Shown here: piece by piece, positions 18,465 through 27,476 of the stretch
Layout of the letters: the number at the start of each line of letters is the position of its first letter
Numbering within the stretch: the stretch's first letter is position 1
Origin: Sphingobacteriales bacterium
Lineage (GTDB): Bacteria; Bacteroidota; Bacteroidia; Chitinophagales; LD1
NCBI GenBank assembly: GCA_018262795.1
Contig: JADFDM010000009.1
Location: 124,001 to 188,000 of the forward strand
Length of the DNA: 64,000 nt
Direction: 5' to 3'
Translations under genes and position numbers: made by a program
Notes under the pieces: generated by a model
Seen by the model: only the letters and a program-made list of their open reading frames with translations
Databases searched by the model: none
Told to the model about the DNA's origin: nothing

Positions 18465-19307
18465 CTAAAAATGGATCAGCTTTACGTTATCAATATAAAG
18501 GTTCCCCCCCAATGAACCATAAGGTCGCAAGGCTTCGAAATAAATACTATAAGTATCGGCTCGCACGGACGATATGGATTCGCTCAGCTTTACATAAAGG
18601 TGATTCCAGGTAGCCTTGGGGGTTACAAAAAGAATATCGTCTCGGATGGTGCCGCCTGAAGAAAATTGCCCATAAAAGCCAACGTAAAAAGGCACTTCAC
18701 TTTTGTAATCAAACTCTAACCATATTTCCTGCCCTTCGGGTAAGTCCCAAGTTTGAATACTGGAGGCAATTTTGCTCGAGTCCACTGTATTCACACTCAC
18801 CACTCCGCAGGCGGTGCCATACTTCACATTTGTATCGCTAACCACCGCCATCCCCGTAAAATCATTGCTGATGGTGCCATTGTTTTCGAAGCCCGAAACC
18901 AGACTAAATAAGGCGTTGCTTTTGTAAGTGAATACCGGAATGTGTTTGTATTTTTCTCCGCGAACGGCACTCAGCGTAACCGTGTCGGGATTGTAAAAAG
19001 GGTAAATGATTCGGTAGCCCGATTGACCGCTTTGCTCGATCCCCGCGCTAATCACAAAGCGAACGTCATTTTCTTGCAGCACCGGAAAGTTGATCGGCAA
19101 TTCGTAAGCCCCCAGGTTAGCAGCATTGGCCTCTACCCATATATCAGTAATCTTGTGGCTGCTCAGCCCCTCCTTATTTAGGTTGGTGTTTAGCTTTATA
19201 CTATCCACCTCTAAATAAAAAGGAATGCCATCATTCGGCATCTTTTTACATCCGCCAACGAAGGAAAGCACGATGGCGATAAGGATAAAAGGAGAAGTAT
19301 ATTTCAT
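18465..19307 (-). CDS. Predicted lipoprotein of unknown function
   Basis: A 280-residue protein starting MKYTSPFILIAIVLSFVGGC; the lipobox FVGGC followed by KK predicts a lipoprotein. The C-terminal half looks like a carbohydrate-binding-type jelly-roll (VSVNTVDSSKIASSIQTWDLPEG, IYFEALRPYGSLGGNLYIDNVKLIHF), a fold often ending with a YIDNVKL strand. The frame opens five codons earlier, but this start fits the signal peptide. It lies 9 bp before the sugar transferase, so a role in polysaccharide handling is possible but not shown. Confidence 0.75.
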   Translation of the reverse strand: MKYTSPFILIAIVLSFVGGCKKMPNDGIPFYLEVDSIKLNTNLNKEGLSSHKITDIWVEANAANLGAYELPINFPVLQENDVRFVISAGIEQSGQSGYRIIYPFYNPDTVTLSAVRGEKYKHIPVFTYKSNALFSLVSGFENNGTISNDFTGMAVVSDTNVKYGTACGVVSVNTVDSSKIASSIQTWDLPEGQEIWLEFDYKSEVPFYVGFYGQFSSGGTIRDDILFVTPKATWNHLYVKLSESISSVRADTYSIYFEALRPYGSLGGNLYIDNVKLIHF

Positions 19308-19372
19308 GCTCACAATTGGCAACGTGCTTGATTATAAAAGATTGCAAAGAAAAGGGAATTTTCGAGGCTTGC

Positions 19373-20371
19373 TTATTTCTCTGTGAGCAATTGCTGTTCA
19401 ATTTTATCGAGAATCTGATAGGCCACCTGCATGGCTTGGTAGCCCTCGGAAATACTCACCGGCACCAGTTTGTTTTGGGTGATGGATTGATAGAAAAGTT
19501 CCAACTCCATCTGGATAGCATTCCCATCCTTTTTCTCGATGGTTTCGTAGGTGATGTATTTCTTATTGTTATCGGGCAGGTCTATCTCAAAATGTTGCGG
19601 ACTATCGGTAGCCGAAGGTGCCCGATCAGCAATGCGGAACAGGTCACTTTTCTTTTTCAGAAAATCCATGCTGATGTAAGCTCCGGGTTGAAAGATGCGC
19701 ATCTTCCGCATACTCTTTACCGATATTCTGCTCGCAGTCACGTTGGCCACGCAGCCATTGTCAAATTCAATTCGGGCATTGGCTATGTCGGGGCTTTTGC
19801 TCAGGATGGCCACTCCGCTGGCGCTCACTCGCTTCACGTTGGCCTTTACCAAACTCAGAATAATATCAATGTCGTGAATCATCAGGTCCAGCACCACACT
19901 CACATCGGTGCCTCGTGGATTAAATTCTGCCAAACGATGCACTTCGATAAAAACCGGATGCAGATTCTTTTTGTTGAGGCCTAGAATGGCGGGATTAAAA
20001 CGCTCTACATGTCCCACCATCGCTTTCACGCGGGCTTCGTCTGCCAGCGAAACCAGTTCCTTGGCTTCTTTGAGCGTGTGGGTCAGTGGCTTTTCAATAA
20101 ACACGTGGCGACCTTTGCGTATTGCTTCTTTGGCAATTTGAAAATGGGTGGTGGTAGGCGATACAATATCTACCGCATCACAGTTTTCTAATAGTTTTTT
20201 AGGAGAATCAAAACGGGGGATGCCGTATTCGTCTATTGCTGTTTGAGCGTTGGTATCGTCAGGGTCGTAAAAGCCCATCACCTCATAGCCCGGAATTTCT
20301 TTCAGCAGGCGCAAATGGATTTTACCTAAATGGCCTACCCCAAAAATTCCAATCCTTACTTTCTTCGTCAT
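19373..20371 (-). CDS. Gfo/Idh/MocA-family oxidoreductase
   Basis: A 332-residue NAD(P)-dependent sugar or cyclitol dehydrogenase. The N-terminal Rossmann motif is GIFGVGHLGKIHLRLL; the EKPLTHTLKEAK motif and a C-terminal alpha/beta substrate domain complete the family pattern. The substrate is unknown; the downstream sugar transferase suggests nucleotide-sugar metabolism. A -7-like box TAAATTCG (20385-20378) ends six bases before the ATG. Confidence 0.9.
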   Translation of the reverse strand: MTKKVRIGIFGVGHLGKIHLRLLKEIPGYEVMGFYDPDDTNAQTAIDEYGIPRFDSPKKLLENCDAVDIVSPTTTHFQIAKEAIRKGRHVFIEKPLTHTLKEAKELVSLADEARVKAMVGHVERFNPAILGLNKKNLHPVFIEVHRLAEFNPRGTDVSVVLDLMIHDIDIILSLVKANVKRVSASGVAILSKSPDIANARIEFDNGCVANVTASRISVKSMRKMRIFQPGAYISMDFLKKKSDLFRIADRAPSATDSPQHFEIDLPDNNKKYITYETIEKKDGNAIQMELELFYQSITQNKLVPVSISEGYQAMQVAYQILDKIEQQLLTEK

Positions 20372-20377
20372 TCTGAG

Positions 20378-20385
20378 CGAATTTA
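20378..20385 (-). promoter_or_regulatory. -7 box of the Gfo/Idh operon
   Basis: TAAATTCG on the minus strand fits TAnnTTTG with one T-to-C change. It ends 6 bases before the ATG. No clear TTG at the -33 spacing. Confidence 0.35.
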
Positions 20386-20429
20386 TGAGAGAGACGAAAG
20401 GTAAACGGAATACTTAATGAAATGATGTG

Positions 20430-20441
20430 CAAAATATTTTG
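20430..20441. promoter_or_regulatory. AT-rich palindrome upstream of the Gfo/Idh gene
   Basis: CAAAATATTTTG is a perfect 12-bp palindrome, flanked by TG on the left and TGCA on the right. It lies about 60 bp upstream of the sugar-oxidoreductase operon and could be an operator. The 255-bp gap between 20372 and 20626 otherwise holds no gene. Confidence 0.3.
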
Positions 20442-20552
20442 TGCATTGTCGAATGGAATTGACGTTGAGGCGAATCGTGATTAAGTTTCTTGTTTCCTAT
20501 TTTCTGTTTTCAGCCTGTTGCTCGTTATTCCTACGCACTTCCTTCTAAATCT

Positions 20553-20640
20553 CTTTTCTCTTGACTCTTGTATCTAATTGTTTTCCACTCAACCCTTACT
20601 ACTCAACACTTCTTACCTCCCACTCTTTACTTTACTCCGT
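20553..20640. repeat. Pyrimidine-rich, G-poor tract at the DinB gene 3' end
   Basis: A low-complexity C/T/A tract with very few Gs covers the end and downstream side of the DinB gene. It shares the 12-base word TTGTATCTAATT (20568-20579) with 21125-21136, and its CTTACTACTCA words resemble the tract at 251-325. Confidence 0.5.
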
Positions 20641-21091
20641 CCGTTGCATTCCAGCTATTTTGCAGTTTTCGTATCAGTACGATCTGCCCGATGTGGTAAG
20701 CATTGTGCGTAATGATATGTCCGGCTATTTCTGCCCATTTTGGATTCGAAAACTTATCTCCGCCCAACTCTTTCTGCCATTCTGCGAAAACAACATCTGC
20801 TTTTTTGTGCAGCTCTTCCCAGTCGCGGATCGTGGTTTTAATAAAGCTCTGCTCATTATCAGTTAAGGTGGTATCGAATGGTTGTGAGGTGATATTTTTG
20901 ATGTGGCGTTCATTCCAATAAATTAGATGAGTCACTATTTCAAATATACTGGGGAGATCTTTGGCGGGCTTTTGTGTGGACTGTTCGGCAGTGAGATTTT
21001 TCAAAGCATCGTTCAACGAAACAAACCATTCGGTTTGATTGTAGGTGGTAAGGAATTGTTTTTGAAGGAATATTTGTAAGGTACTCATCAT
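20627..21091 (-). CDS. DinB-family protein
   Basis: A 154-residue four-helix-bundle protein of the DinB superfamily. The family's metal-binding histidines appear as EIVTHLIYWNERH near the middle and ITHNAYHIGQIVLIRK at the end. Some relatives use mycothiol or bacillithiol as cosubstrate, but the role here is unknown. The start is at 21091 or one codon later. Monocistronic; the large T9SS gene ends 69 bp upstream. Confidence 0.82.
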   Translation of the reverse strand: MMSTLQIFLQKQFLTTYNQTEWFVSLNDALKNLTAEQSTQKPAKDLPSIFEIVTHLIYWNERHIKNITSQPFDTTLTDNEQSFIKTTIRDWEELHKKADVVFAEWQKELGGDKFSNPKWAEIAGHIITHNAYHIGQIVLIRKLQNSWNATDGVK

Positions 21092-21119
21092 GATAATTTT
21101 TTACAGTGCCCCTTCCCTC

Positions 21120-21165
21120 GTTTTTTGTATCTAATTACTAACTACTATTTACTACCTACTTATTT
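21120..21165. repeat. G-poor tract at the 3' end of the giant T9SS gene
   Basis: A short C/T/A tract containing both shared words: TTGTATCTAATT (as at 20568) and CTAATTACTAACTACT (as at 261). It directly follows the stop codon of the minus-strand gene that ends at 21160. Confidence 0.5.
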
Positions 21166-24100
21166 CAGCAACGTCAGACTTCCTTTAAACACCTTCTCCG
21201 CATGGTTATCAACGAACACGGCAAAGATGGTATAGACCAGCACTTGCGGAGCAAGAGGCTTGCCGAGGTAAGTGCCATCCCAAGCGAAATTAATGTCGTT
21301 TGCCTCAAACACCTTTTCGCCAATGCGGTTGAAAATCTGTACTTCCACAAACTTGAGAGCCGGCAGGTTGCCGAAGATGCGGAACAGGTCGTTGTTGCCA
21401 TCGCCATTGGGGGTAAATACATTCGGAATGAAAATATCGTAATGCGGCACCACCTTTACCGGTAGGCGTGCATGACCATAGCAATCGGTGCCGTTGATAT
21501 TCACCGTAGCTTCGATGGTGTACACCTGCGACTGATTCAGTGCCACTTCGGGGTTGGGGCATTCCACACAAGTGAGGCCGATGTTGGGGGACCACTGGTA
21601 GTTGGTGATCGCGCCATAGTTACTCGAAGCGTTCAGTTGTATGCTTTCGCCCAAATCTATCGTCAGCGAGTCGGGGGTCGTAGTCACCAGCACTTCTAAA
21701 GGCTGTGTCACAGTCCCTGAAGCAGTGTCGGTGCAGCCATGCGCATCGGTCACAGTGTAGGTATAAGTATCCGCTATTAAGGAGCCGAATACTCCGGTGC
21801 CGTTCACCAAGCCGGTACTGAAAGCATAGGAGTAATCGAGCGTTCCACCGGTAGCTGAAATATTTACCTGCCCATCCTGCTCGCCAAAGCAAGTCACGTT
21901 GGTCACTGTATTAGAAGACTGTAGCAATAGCGGTTCGCTCACAGTGGTAGTGCCAGTGACCGTGCATCCAAAATCGTCTGTGGTAGAGACCGTATAACTG
22001 CCCGCAGCTAAGCCACTAAAACTGCCGTTGCTGTTGTTGCTTTGAGTGCTTCCGCTCAATATCAAATCATATTGATAAGGAGTCACGCCACCCGAAGCCT
22101 GCGAAGTAATGCTGCCTGTGTTATCCCCATTACACAGTAAATCTGTTTCACTCACTGATAGTGAAAGTTGCAACACCGTAAGGGTTGTGGTGACTACACT
22201 GTCGCAGCCGTATTGGTTTTGCAGGGTGATGGGATAAATGCCGGGCGTGTTTACCGAAGATCCATCGGGCAAGAGGTAATTGGTGCCCGCGCAAATTGTA
22301 TCGAACACTGAGGTAGCTGAAACAGGATGCACGGTGAGGTTGGTCTTCACAATACTATCACAGCCGAAAGCAGTAAACAAAGTGTCGGTATAGGTGCCGG
22401 TGGTCTGAACGATGTTGCCTGAAGGAAGCGTATAAGTTTGATTGGCACAGATAGTATCGAACACATTAGTAACGGGAGAAGGATTTACGTTAAGATGGGT
22501 GATGACCGTGCTATCACAGCCAAACACATCGGTCAGCAATGCGGTATCGTTGACGGAAGTAATGGTGGTATTTCCGAGAGGGAAAGTATAGGTATATCCT
22601 TCGCAGATAGAAGTATCAATAATCGTTGTAGAAGGGTTGTGTACGGTAATGGTCACTGTATCACTCACATTGCACAGTCCGATAAAGGAAATATCATCTA
22701 TTGCAAAATCATTCCCGCCTAAGGTGGTGTTTTGGTTCACGATGCAAATGTTGGCAGTGGTATTGCTGCCCGAATTCCACAAGGCATAAAACTGTTGCCA
22801 TTGGCAAGTCGTTGCTGGAGCCGTAAAAGGGGTATTCAACAATCCGCCATTGATAGAGAATTGCAAAATAGCAGGGCTGCCGGCTGCTACACTGGTCACC
22901 CAGCAGGTGAAGGCATAGTTGGTATTTGGCACCACGTTGATGGTTTGGCACCACACGTTGAGGCCCGGTGTACCGGCTCCGTTCACTATCATCATGTTGC
23001 CCGTGCCGGTAGTGTGGTCGGGGCAAGCCGAAAAGCCGCTGTGGTAAGTATTGGGATTTGAACCCACATAATAAGTGCCTTCGGGAGTTAGGTCAGTCGT
23101 ATAATTATAGTCGCTACTGAATCCGGCATTTCCTCCTGAGAAATCTCCGTTGCCAATCATATCCCCCGATGCTACTTGTGTAGTGACGATGTAGGAAGTA
23201 GTTTGTTGTGGTGTAGCCACCGGGTTGGCAAGGCTGCTATCGCTCAAGCCGGTGGAGGGAGTCCATGCGTAAGTGTATAAGCCACCACTGGCCTCCAGTT
23301 GCACCGAACTACCGAGGCATATTGCAGTATCATTGCTCACATTCATTGTGGGAGGTACTACCGAGAGGTTCACCGTAATCACACTGTCGCAGCCGTTTAC
23401 CGATTGCAGGGTATCGGTATAAACCCCGGCCGTGTTCACGGTAGTTCCACTGGGCATAATGTATAAATCGCTGGGGCAGATGGTTTGGCTCACACTGAAA
23501 GAATAGGTGGGATATACCGTCAGATTGGTGGTAATCACACTGTCGCAACCCTGAATGGTGGCTAAGGTATTTACATAAGTACCTGCGGTGGAAGTGTTGC
23601 TGCCATCGGGCAGGGTATAAGTTTCGTTTTGACAGATAAAGGCATTCACCGTGTCGGAATAAATCGGATTCACAGTAATCACAACAGAATCGGTAGCGGT
23701 GCATAATTGCGAGAAGGAAATATCGTCAATAGCAAAGTCGTTGCTACTGGCTAAAGTATTCTGGTTCACAATGCAGATGTTGGCCGTAGTGTTGCTGCCC
23801 GAATTCCAAGTAGTGTAAAATTGTTGCCAGGTGCAAGTGCCATTGGGAGCCACGAATACGGAGCCGAGCAAAGAGCCGTTGATAGAAAACTGAAGTTGAG
23901 CCGGATTGCCGGTGGTCAAAGTCATCAGCCAAGTAATAAAAGCATAAGTAGAGTTGGGCTGCACACTCACCGTTTGGCACCAAATAGAAACGTTGGCCGT
24001 GGTGGAGCCATTCACCAAAAGCATGTTTCCACTGCCGGTGGTATGATCGCCACACGAAGCCATCCCTCCGTTCCATGCTTGCGCATTGGTAGAAACCCAG

Positions 24101-25887
24101 TATTGCCCTTCGCTCGTATTGGGGGGTGTTTTATAAGTGTAGGAAGATGAAAAGCCGGTGTTGCCTGCGCTGAAATCACCATTCACAATACTGTTGCCTA
24201 CCTCCACTTGTGATGAAACGGTGTAAGTAGTTGTGGTAGTGGGCGAAGCGACCGGATTGGCGATGTTGGGATTGCTCAAGCCCGCAGTGGGAGTCCATGA
24301 ATAAATGAAACCTCCGGTGGCATTCAGTGGGGTGGATTTTCCTTTACAAATAGCCGTGTTTGCACCGGCATCTACATTAATTACAGCTACCGTCAGGTTC
24401 GTAGTAATGATACTATCACAGCCGGTAGAGGCGGGAATAGTGTCGCTATAAGTTCCCGCAGTAGAAGCAATCCCTCCGGCAGGGAGCGTGTAGGTGCTGT
24501 TAGGGCAAATAGTAATGTTTTGCGAAGAAAGAGAAGGCCCGGTAATGCTAACCGATAAATAGGTGGTATCGGAAATACATGTCAACCAACGAATTAATTG
24601 CACATGATAAGTGCCGCCAGCCTGAAAGGTGTGTGAAGGAGTTAAAGAGGTAGAAGTATTCGCAGTGCCTGAAGTAGGGTCATTAAAGTTCCAATCCACC
24701 GAATCTAAGTAGGAGGTGTTGACATTCACGGAAAAGGAAACCGGATGATTGGCACAATACCCGCTGGAATGGATGGTCGCGGTGGTGTCGAAAAAGCTCT
24801 GTATGAAAGGAGGCAAGCCCAGTATGGCATTGCGCCCCAATAAATCAACCGCATTAAACTGAATGTTGCAGCCTACTCCCAAGGTATTCGGGTTATTGAT
24901 AGCGCAGAGATAAGGTTGCCCGTATTGCGGGATATACAATTTGCCGTCAGGGCCTAACTGTATGGCTCCGCCCCGGTAAGGAGTGCCGGTGCCGGCTGCC
25001 GTTCCCAAGGAAGTGATGGAGGCAATGACCGCAGCCGGACTTCCCGCCTGCAAATTCCATTGAAACATATTTCCGCTGTTGATTTGCAGTCCGTACAACA
25101 CATCATTGTTGGGCGAAAAAGAAACTCCGTAGCACCCTCCCGCATTTCCTAAAAATATAGGATTGGAAACTACTCCGGTGGCATTATTGAAATCCAGCAC
25201 TTCAAATCCCACATTGCTCATGGCAGTAGCAATTTTTTTACCATTAGGCGAAGCCGTCAGATAGCCCCACCCCGGATACCCCTCCGACTGCCCCACATCT
25301 GTTAGCACCGGAGAGCCGACACCGTTGCAACTCACCAAATAAGCATAGTAGCGGTTGTTATTGATGCCGTGTGCCAGCACCCATACGTCTAACCCGTTGG
25401 CGTGTTTCACGGCTGTGCATTTTTCTACTGAAGGGGTAAAAAGTTGTGTGTTCTTAGTTCCGGGAATCACATCGCCTAAGCCCCCGTTTTGGGTCATATC
25501 TACCTCCGAATAACAAAAGCCACCGGCACTTCCTTCGTTGGCTACTGTAAAAATATAAAAGAGGGTCTTGCTGCCCGGTTTAGGAACTATAATGGCCGAT
25601 TGTGCTGAAGACGGATTGCCCAGCATCCCAAATCCATTGGCCATTTGAACGTGATTGCGATTCCACACCCGAATACCATCTGTATAAAACAGCAAGTTTC
25701 CGTTCTTATCGCTGATGGTAGCGCAGCCTTCAGAAGTACTTAATACTCCATTGGTAAGCGCTACGGGAGTGCCGCTGTTAAAGTCAACCCCGGCTGTGGC
25801 TCCGAAGTACCAAATATTGGCTTCGCCTTGGCCAAAAGCCATAAAACAAACCAAGTGTAGAAGAACAAAGAGTCGAAGTTTTTTCAT
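21160..25887 (-). CDS. Giant T9SS type B surface protein with duplicated modules and SprB repeats
   Basis: A 1575-residue secreted protein. The signal peptide (MKKLRLFVLLHLVCFMAFG) fixes the start eight codons inside the open frame. Then come a beta-propeller-like region (about 20-370), a PKD-like domain (about 380-440), repeated units of ~42 residues with a CxxxxYxLP...GxYxDTL...GCDSxxxTNLTV pattern, two copies of a ~170-residue module (about 560-730 and 905-1070) and two SprB-type repeats (SLSVSETDLLCNGDNTGSI, then NTVTNVTCFGEQDG). The end is a CHU_C type B sorting domain (IFIPNVFTPNGDGNNDLF to FKGSLTLLK). It is likely a cell-surface adhesin or motility-related protein. Confidence 0.88.
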   Translation of the reverse strand: MKKLRLFVLLHLVCFMAFGQGEANIWYFGATAGVDFNSGTPVALTNGVLSTSEGCATISDKNGNLLFYTDGIRVWNRNHVQMANGFGMLGNPSSAQSAIIVPKPGSKTLFYIFTVANEGSAGGFCYSEVDMTQNGGLGDVIPGTKNTQLFTPSVEKCTAVKHANGLDVWVLAHGINNNRYYAYLVSCNGVGSPVLTDVGQSEGYPGWGYLTASPNGKKIATAMSNVGFEVLDFNNATGVVSNPIFLGNAGGCYGVSFSPNNDVLYGLQINSGNMFQWNLQAGSPAAVIASITSLGTAAGTGTPYRGGAIQLGPDGKLYIPQYGQPYLCAINNPNTLGVGCNIQFNAVDLLGRNAILGLPPFIQSFFDTTATIHSSGYCANHPVSFSVNVNTSYLDSVDWNFNDPTSGTANTSTSLTPSHTFQAGGTYHVQLIRWLTCISDTTYLSVSITGPSLSSQNITICPNSTYTLPAGGIASTAGTYSDTIPASTGCDSIITTNLTVAVINVDAGANTAICKGKSTPLNATGGFIYSWTPTAGLSNPNIANPVASPTTTTTYTVSSQVEVGNSIVNGDFSAGNTGFSSSYTYKTPPNTSEGQYWVSTNAQAWNGGMASCGDHTTGSGNMLLVNGSTTANVSIWCQTVSVQPNSTYAFITWLMTLTTGNPAQLQFSINGSLLGSVFVAPNGTCTWQQFYTTWNSGSNTTANICIVNQNTLASSNDFAIDDISFSQLCTATDSVVITVNPIYSDTVNAFICQNETYTLPDGSNTSTAGTYVNTLATIQGCDSVITTNLTVYPTYSFSVSQTICPSDLYIMPSGTTVNTAGVYTDTLQSVNGCDSVITVNLSVVPPTMNVSNDTAICLGSSVQLEASGGLYTYAWTPSTGLSDSSLANPVATPQQTTSYIVTTQVASGDMIGNGDFSGGNAGFSSDYNYTTDLTPEGTYYVGSNPNTYHSGFSACPDHTTGTGNMMIVNGAGTPGLNVWCQTINVVPNTNYAFTCWVTSVAAGSPAILQFSINGGLLNTPFTAPATTCQWQQFYALWNSGSNTTANICIVNQNTTLGGNDFAIDDISFIGLCNVSDTVTITVHNPSTTIIDTSICEGYTYTFPLGNTTITSVNDTALLTDVFGCDSTVITHLNVNPSPVTNVFDTICANQTYTLPSGNIVQTTGTYTDTLFTAFGCDSIVKTNLTVHPVSATSVFDTICAGTNYLLPDGSSVNTPGIYPITLQNQYGCDSVVTTTLTVLQLSLSVSETDLLCNGDNTGSITSQASGGVTPYQYDLILSGSTQSNNSNGSFSGLAAGSYTVSTTDDFGCTVTGTTTVSEPLLLQSSNTVTNVTCFGEQDGQVNISATGGTLDYSYAFSTGLVNGTGVFGSLIADTYTYTVTDAHGCTDTASGTVTQPLEVLVTTTPDSLTIDLGESIQLNASSNYGAITNYQWSPNIGLTCVECPNPEVALNQSQVYTIEATVNINGTDCYGHARLPVKVVPHYDIFIPNVFTPNGDGNNDLFRIFGNLPALKFVEVQIFNRIGEKVFEANDINFAWDGTYLGKPLAPQVLVYTIFAVFVDNHAEKVFKGSLTLLK
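22676..23170 (-). repeat. Second copy of the ~170-residue module in the giant T9SS gene
   Basis: Encodes a module that matches the copy at 23690-24200. Both contain NGDFSxGNxGFSS, a DHTTGxGNM segment, WCQT, and the identical stretch WNSGSNTTANICIVNQNT, and end NDFAIDDISF. The fold looks like a carbohydrate-binding jelly roll. Confidence 0.8.
23690..24200 (-). repeat. First copy of the ~170-residue module in the giant T9SS gene
   Basis: The N-terminal copy of the duplicated module, about 1 kb from its partner. Synonymous and non-synonymous differences are spread over the length, so the duplication is not recent. Confidence 0.8.
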
Positions 25888-25908
25888 GAGGGATATTGTG
25901 TGTTGCCT

Positions 25909-25916
25909 CAAAGATA
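25909..25916 (-). promoter_or_regulatory. -7 box of the giant T9SS gene
   Basis: TATCTTTG on the minus strand, 21 bp before the ATG at 25887. It is in divergent arrangement with the dedA box at 25961-25968. No TTG at the standard spacing was seen. Confidence 0.4.
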
Positions 25917-25960
25917 TAAGATTGATTTTTTTAGTTGCATTATAGCTTCCTTTAGAAAAC

Positions 25961-25968
25961 TATCTTTG
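25961..25968 (+). promoter_or_regulatory. -7 box of dedA-aroE
   Basis: TATCTTTG, a perfect match, ends seven bases before the dedA ATG. A TTG at 25935-25937 gives a long 23-base spacer. A transcript from here would have almost no leader. Confidence 0.5.
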
Positions 25969-25975
25969 CCGCACT

Positions 25976-26623
25976 ATGGATTTTATAAAATTTGCTCTCG
26001 ACCTCTTTCTGCATCTCGACAAGCATTTGGCGGAGATTCTGACCAATTACGGAACCCTTACCTACGTGATCCTGTTCCTCATCATCTTTGTAGAAACCGG
26101 CTTGGTATTTATGCCGCTGCTGCCCGGTGATTCCCTGCTGTTTGCTGCCGGAGCCTTGGCGGCCGCCACCGGCAAGTTAGACATGGCCATCTTGGTTCCC
26201 TTGCTCATTGTAGCCGCTTTGCTGGGCGACAATGTGAATTATTTTGTCGGAAAATTTCTGAGCAAGCAAATAAAATCAAGGGAGCGCATTCTCTTTTTCA
26301 AACGAGAGTATTTGACGCAAACCGAAGCCTTCTATGCAAAGCATGGTGGCAAAACGGTGATCATGGCGCGCTTTATCCCTATCGTGCGCACTATTGCCCC
26401 CTTTGTGGCTGGTGCCGGCAGCATGGAATATCCGCGTTACATCGTTTTCTGTATTGCAGGGGCGGTGCTGTGGGTAGCGGGAGTCAGCTTTGTTGGCTAC
26501 CAGTTTGGCAACATTCAAATCGTGAAAGAAAATTTTGAGTTAGTGATTCTCGGAATTATCTTTATTTCCGTGCTTCCCATCCTTTGGCAAATGATGAAAG
26601 CTCGCTTAGCCCCCGCCAAGTAA
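25976..26623 (+). CDS. DedA-family inner-membrane protein
   Basis: A 215-residue SNARE-associated/DedA membrane protein, a family linked to lipid flipping and envelope homeostasis. It has the LPGDSLLFAAGALAA segment, an ARFIPIVRTIAPFVAGAGSM segment close to the conserved R-F-x-P-x-x-R-T motif, and about five hydrophobic segments. Its TAA overlaps the aroE ATG by one base (TAATG), so the two are translationally coupled. Confidence 0.93.
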   Translation: MDFIKFALDLFLHLDKHLAEILTNYGTLTYVILFLIIFVETGLVFMPLLPGDSLLFAAGALAAATGKLDMAILVPLLIVAALLGDNVNYFVGKFLSKQIKSRERILFFKREYLTQTEAFYAKHGGKTVIMARFIPIVRTIAPFVAGAGSMEYPRYIVFCIAGAVLWVAGVSFVGYQFGNIQIVKENFELVILGIIFISVLPILWQMMKARLAPAK

Positions 26624-27351
26624 TGCGCAGATTTGGGCTTATAGGGTTTCCGCTCACGCATTCCTTTTCAAAAAAATATTTTGAAGAGAAGTTTACACGG
26701 GAAGAAATTGCCGATGCCCGGTATGAACTTTATCCGCTCCACCAGCCCGATGAGTTGCTTGCTTTGCTGACCACCTATCCCGATTTGGTCGGTTTGAATG
26801 TGACTATTCCTTACAAACAATCGGTTATTTCGCTGTTGAATCATTTGGAAAGCGAGGCGCGAGAGATAGGTGCGGTTAATTGTATCAAAGTAACCAAGGA
26901 GGGGCTGATAGGCTACAACACCGATGCCTATGGCTTTGAAAACTCATTGAATCGTTTTCTGACCACCACTCCTGCCCAAGCATTTATTCTGGGAACCGGT
27001 GGCTCTTCAAAAGCAGTGGCTTACGGGCTGCAAAAATTGGGAATAGCTGCGCGGATGGTTTCCAGGGATCCGACTCCACCTCATCTTGCTTATAGTGAGA
27101 TAGAAAAGCATTTAAAAAGCAGCAACCTGTTCATCAACACTACTCCTTTGGGCATGTTTCCGCAAATTGATTTTGCTCCGCAAATACCGTATCACTTGCT
27201 CACCGATAATGACTACCTCTTCGACCTCGTTTACAATCCCGATGAAACGCTGTTTTTGAAAAAGGGTAAACAAGCAGGCGCTTCGGTAAGGAATGGTTGG
27301 GAGATGCTGAAACTGCAAGCCGAGAAAAGTTGGGAGATATGGAATTCGTGA
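26623..27351 (+). CDS. aroE: Shikimate dehydrogenase
   Basis: Reduces 3-dehydroshikimate to shikimate with NADPH in aromatic amino-acid synthesis. The 242-residue protein has GFPLTHSFSKKYFEEKF, NVTIPYKQSVI with the catalytic Lys, and NTDAYGFENSL with the catalytic Asp. The NADP motif is ILGTGGSSKAVAYGL. The open frame starts 39 bp earlier inside dedA, but MRRFGLIGFP is the family start. At 242 residues it is a compact form. Confidence 0.95.
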   Translation: MRRFGLIGFPLTHSFSKKYFEEKFTREEIADARYELYPLHQPDELLALLTTYPDLVGLNVTIPYKQSVISLLNHLESEAREIGAVNCIKVTKEGLIGYNTDAYGFENSLNRFLTTTPAQAFILGTGGSSKAVAYGLQKLGIAARMVSRDPTPPHLAYSEIEKHLKSSNLFINTTPLGMFPQIDFAPQIPYHLLTDNDYLFDLVYNPDETLFLKKGKQAGASVRNGWEMLKLQAEKSWEIWNS

Positions 27352-27379
27352 ATTCTTTTCTTTAGCAGCAGGGGTTCAT

Positions 27380-27408
27380 ACCTTATAGGTTTCTAAAACC
27401 TATAAGGT
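27380..27408. repeat. Perfect 13-bp inverted repeat after aroE (REP-like or terminator)
   Basis: ACCTTATAGGTTT (27380-27392) and AAACCTATAAGGT (27396-27408) with a three-base loop CTA form a perfect stem 29 bp after the aroE stop. There is no T-run right after it. I recall similar ACCTATAAGGT palindromes as dispersed in Bacteroidota genomes, so it may be a REP-like element that also stops transcription. Confidence 0.6.
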
Positions 27409-27476
27409 CTTGTCGGAAATTTCGATTTCGATTCGTGAACCGCTAACCAATTAAAAATTTAATGGCCATGCTATCT

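Noticed and set aside
19316-19984. 222-codon frame opposite the Gfo/Idh gene
   Set aside because: It is fully inside a well-supported gene on the other strand and shows no family features.
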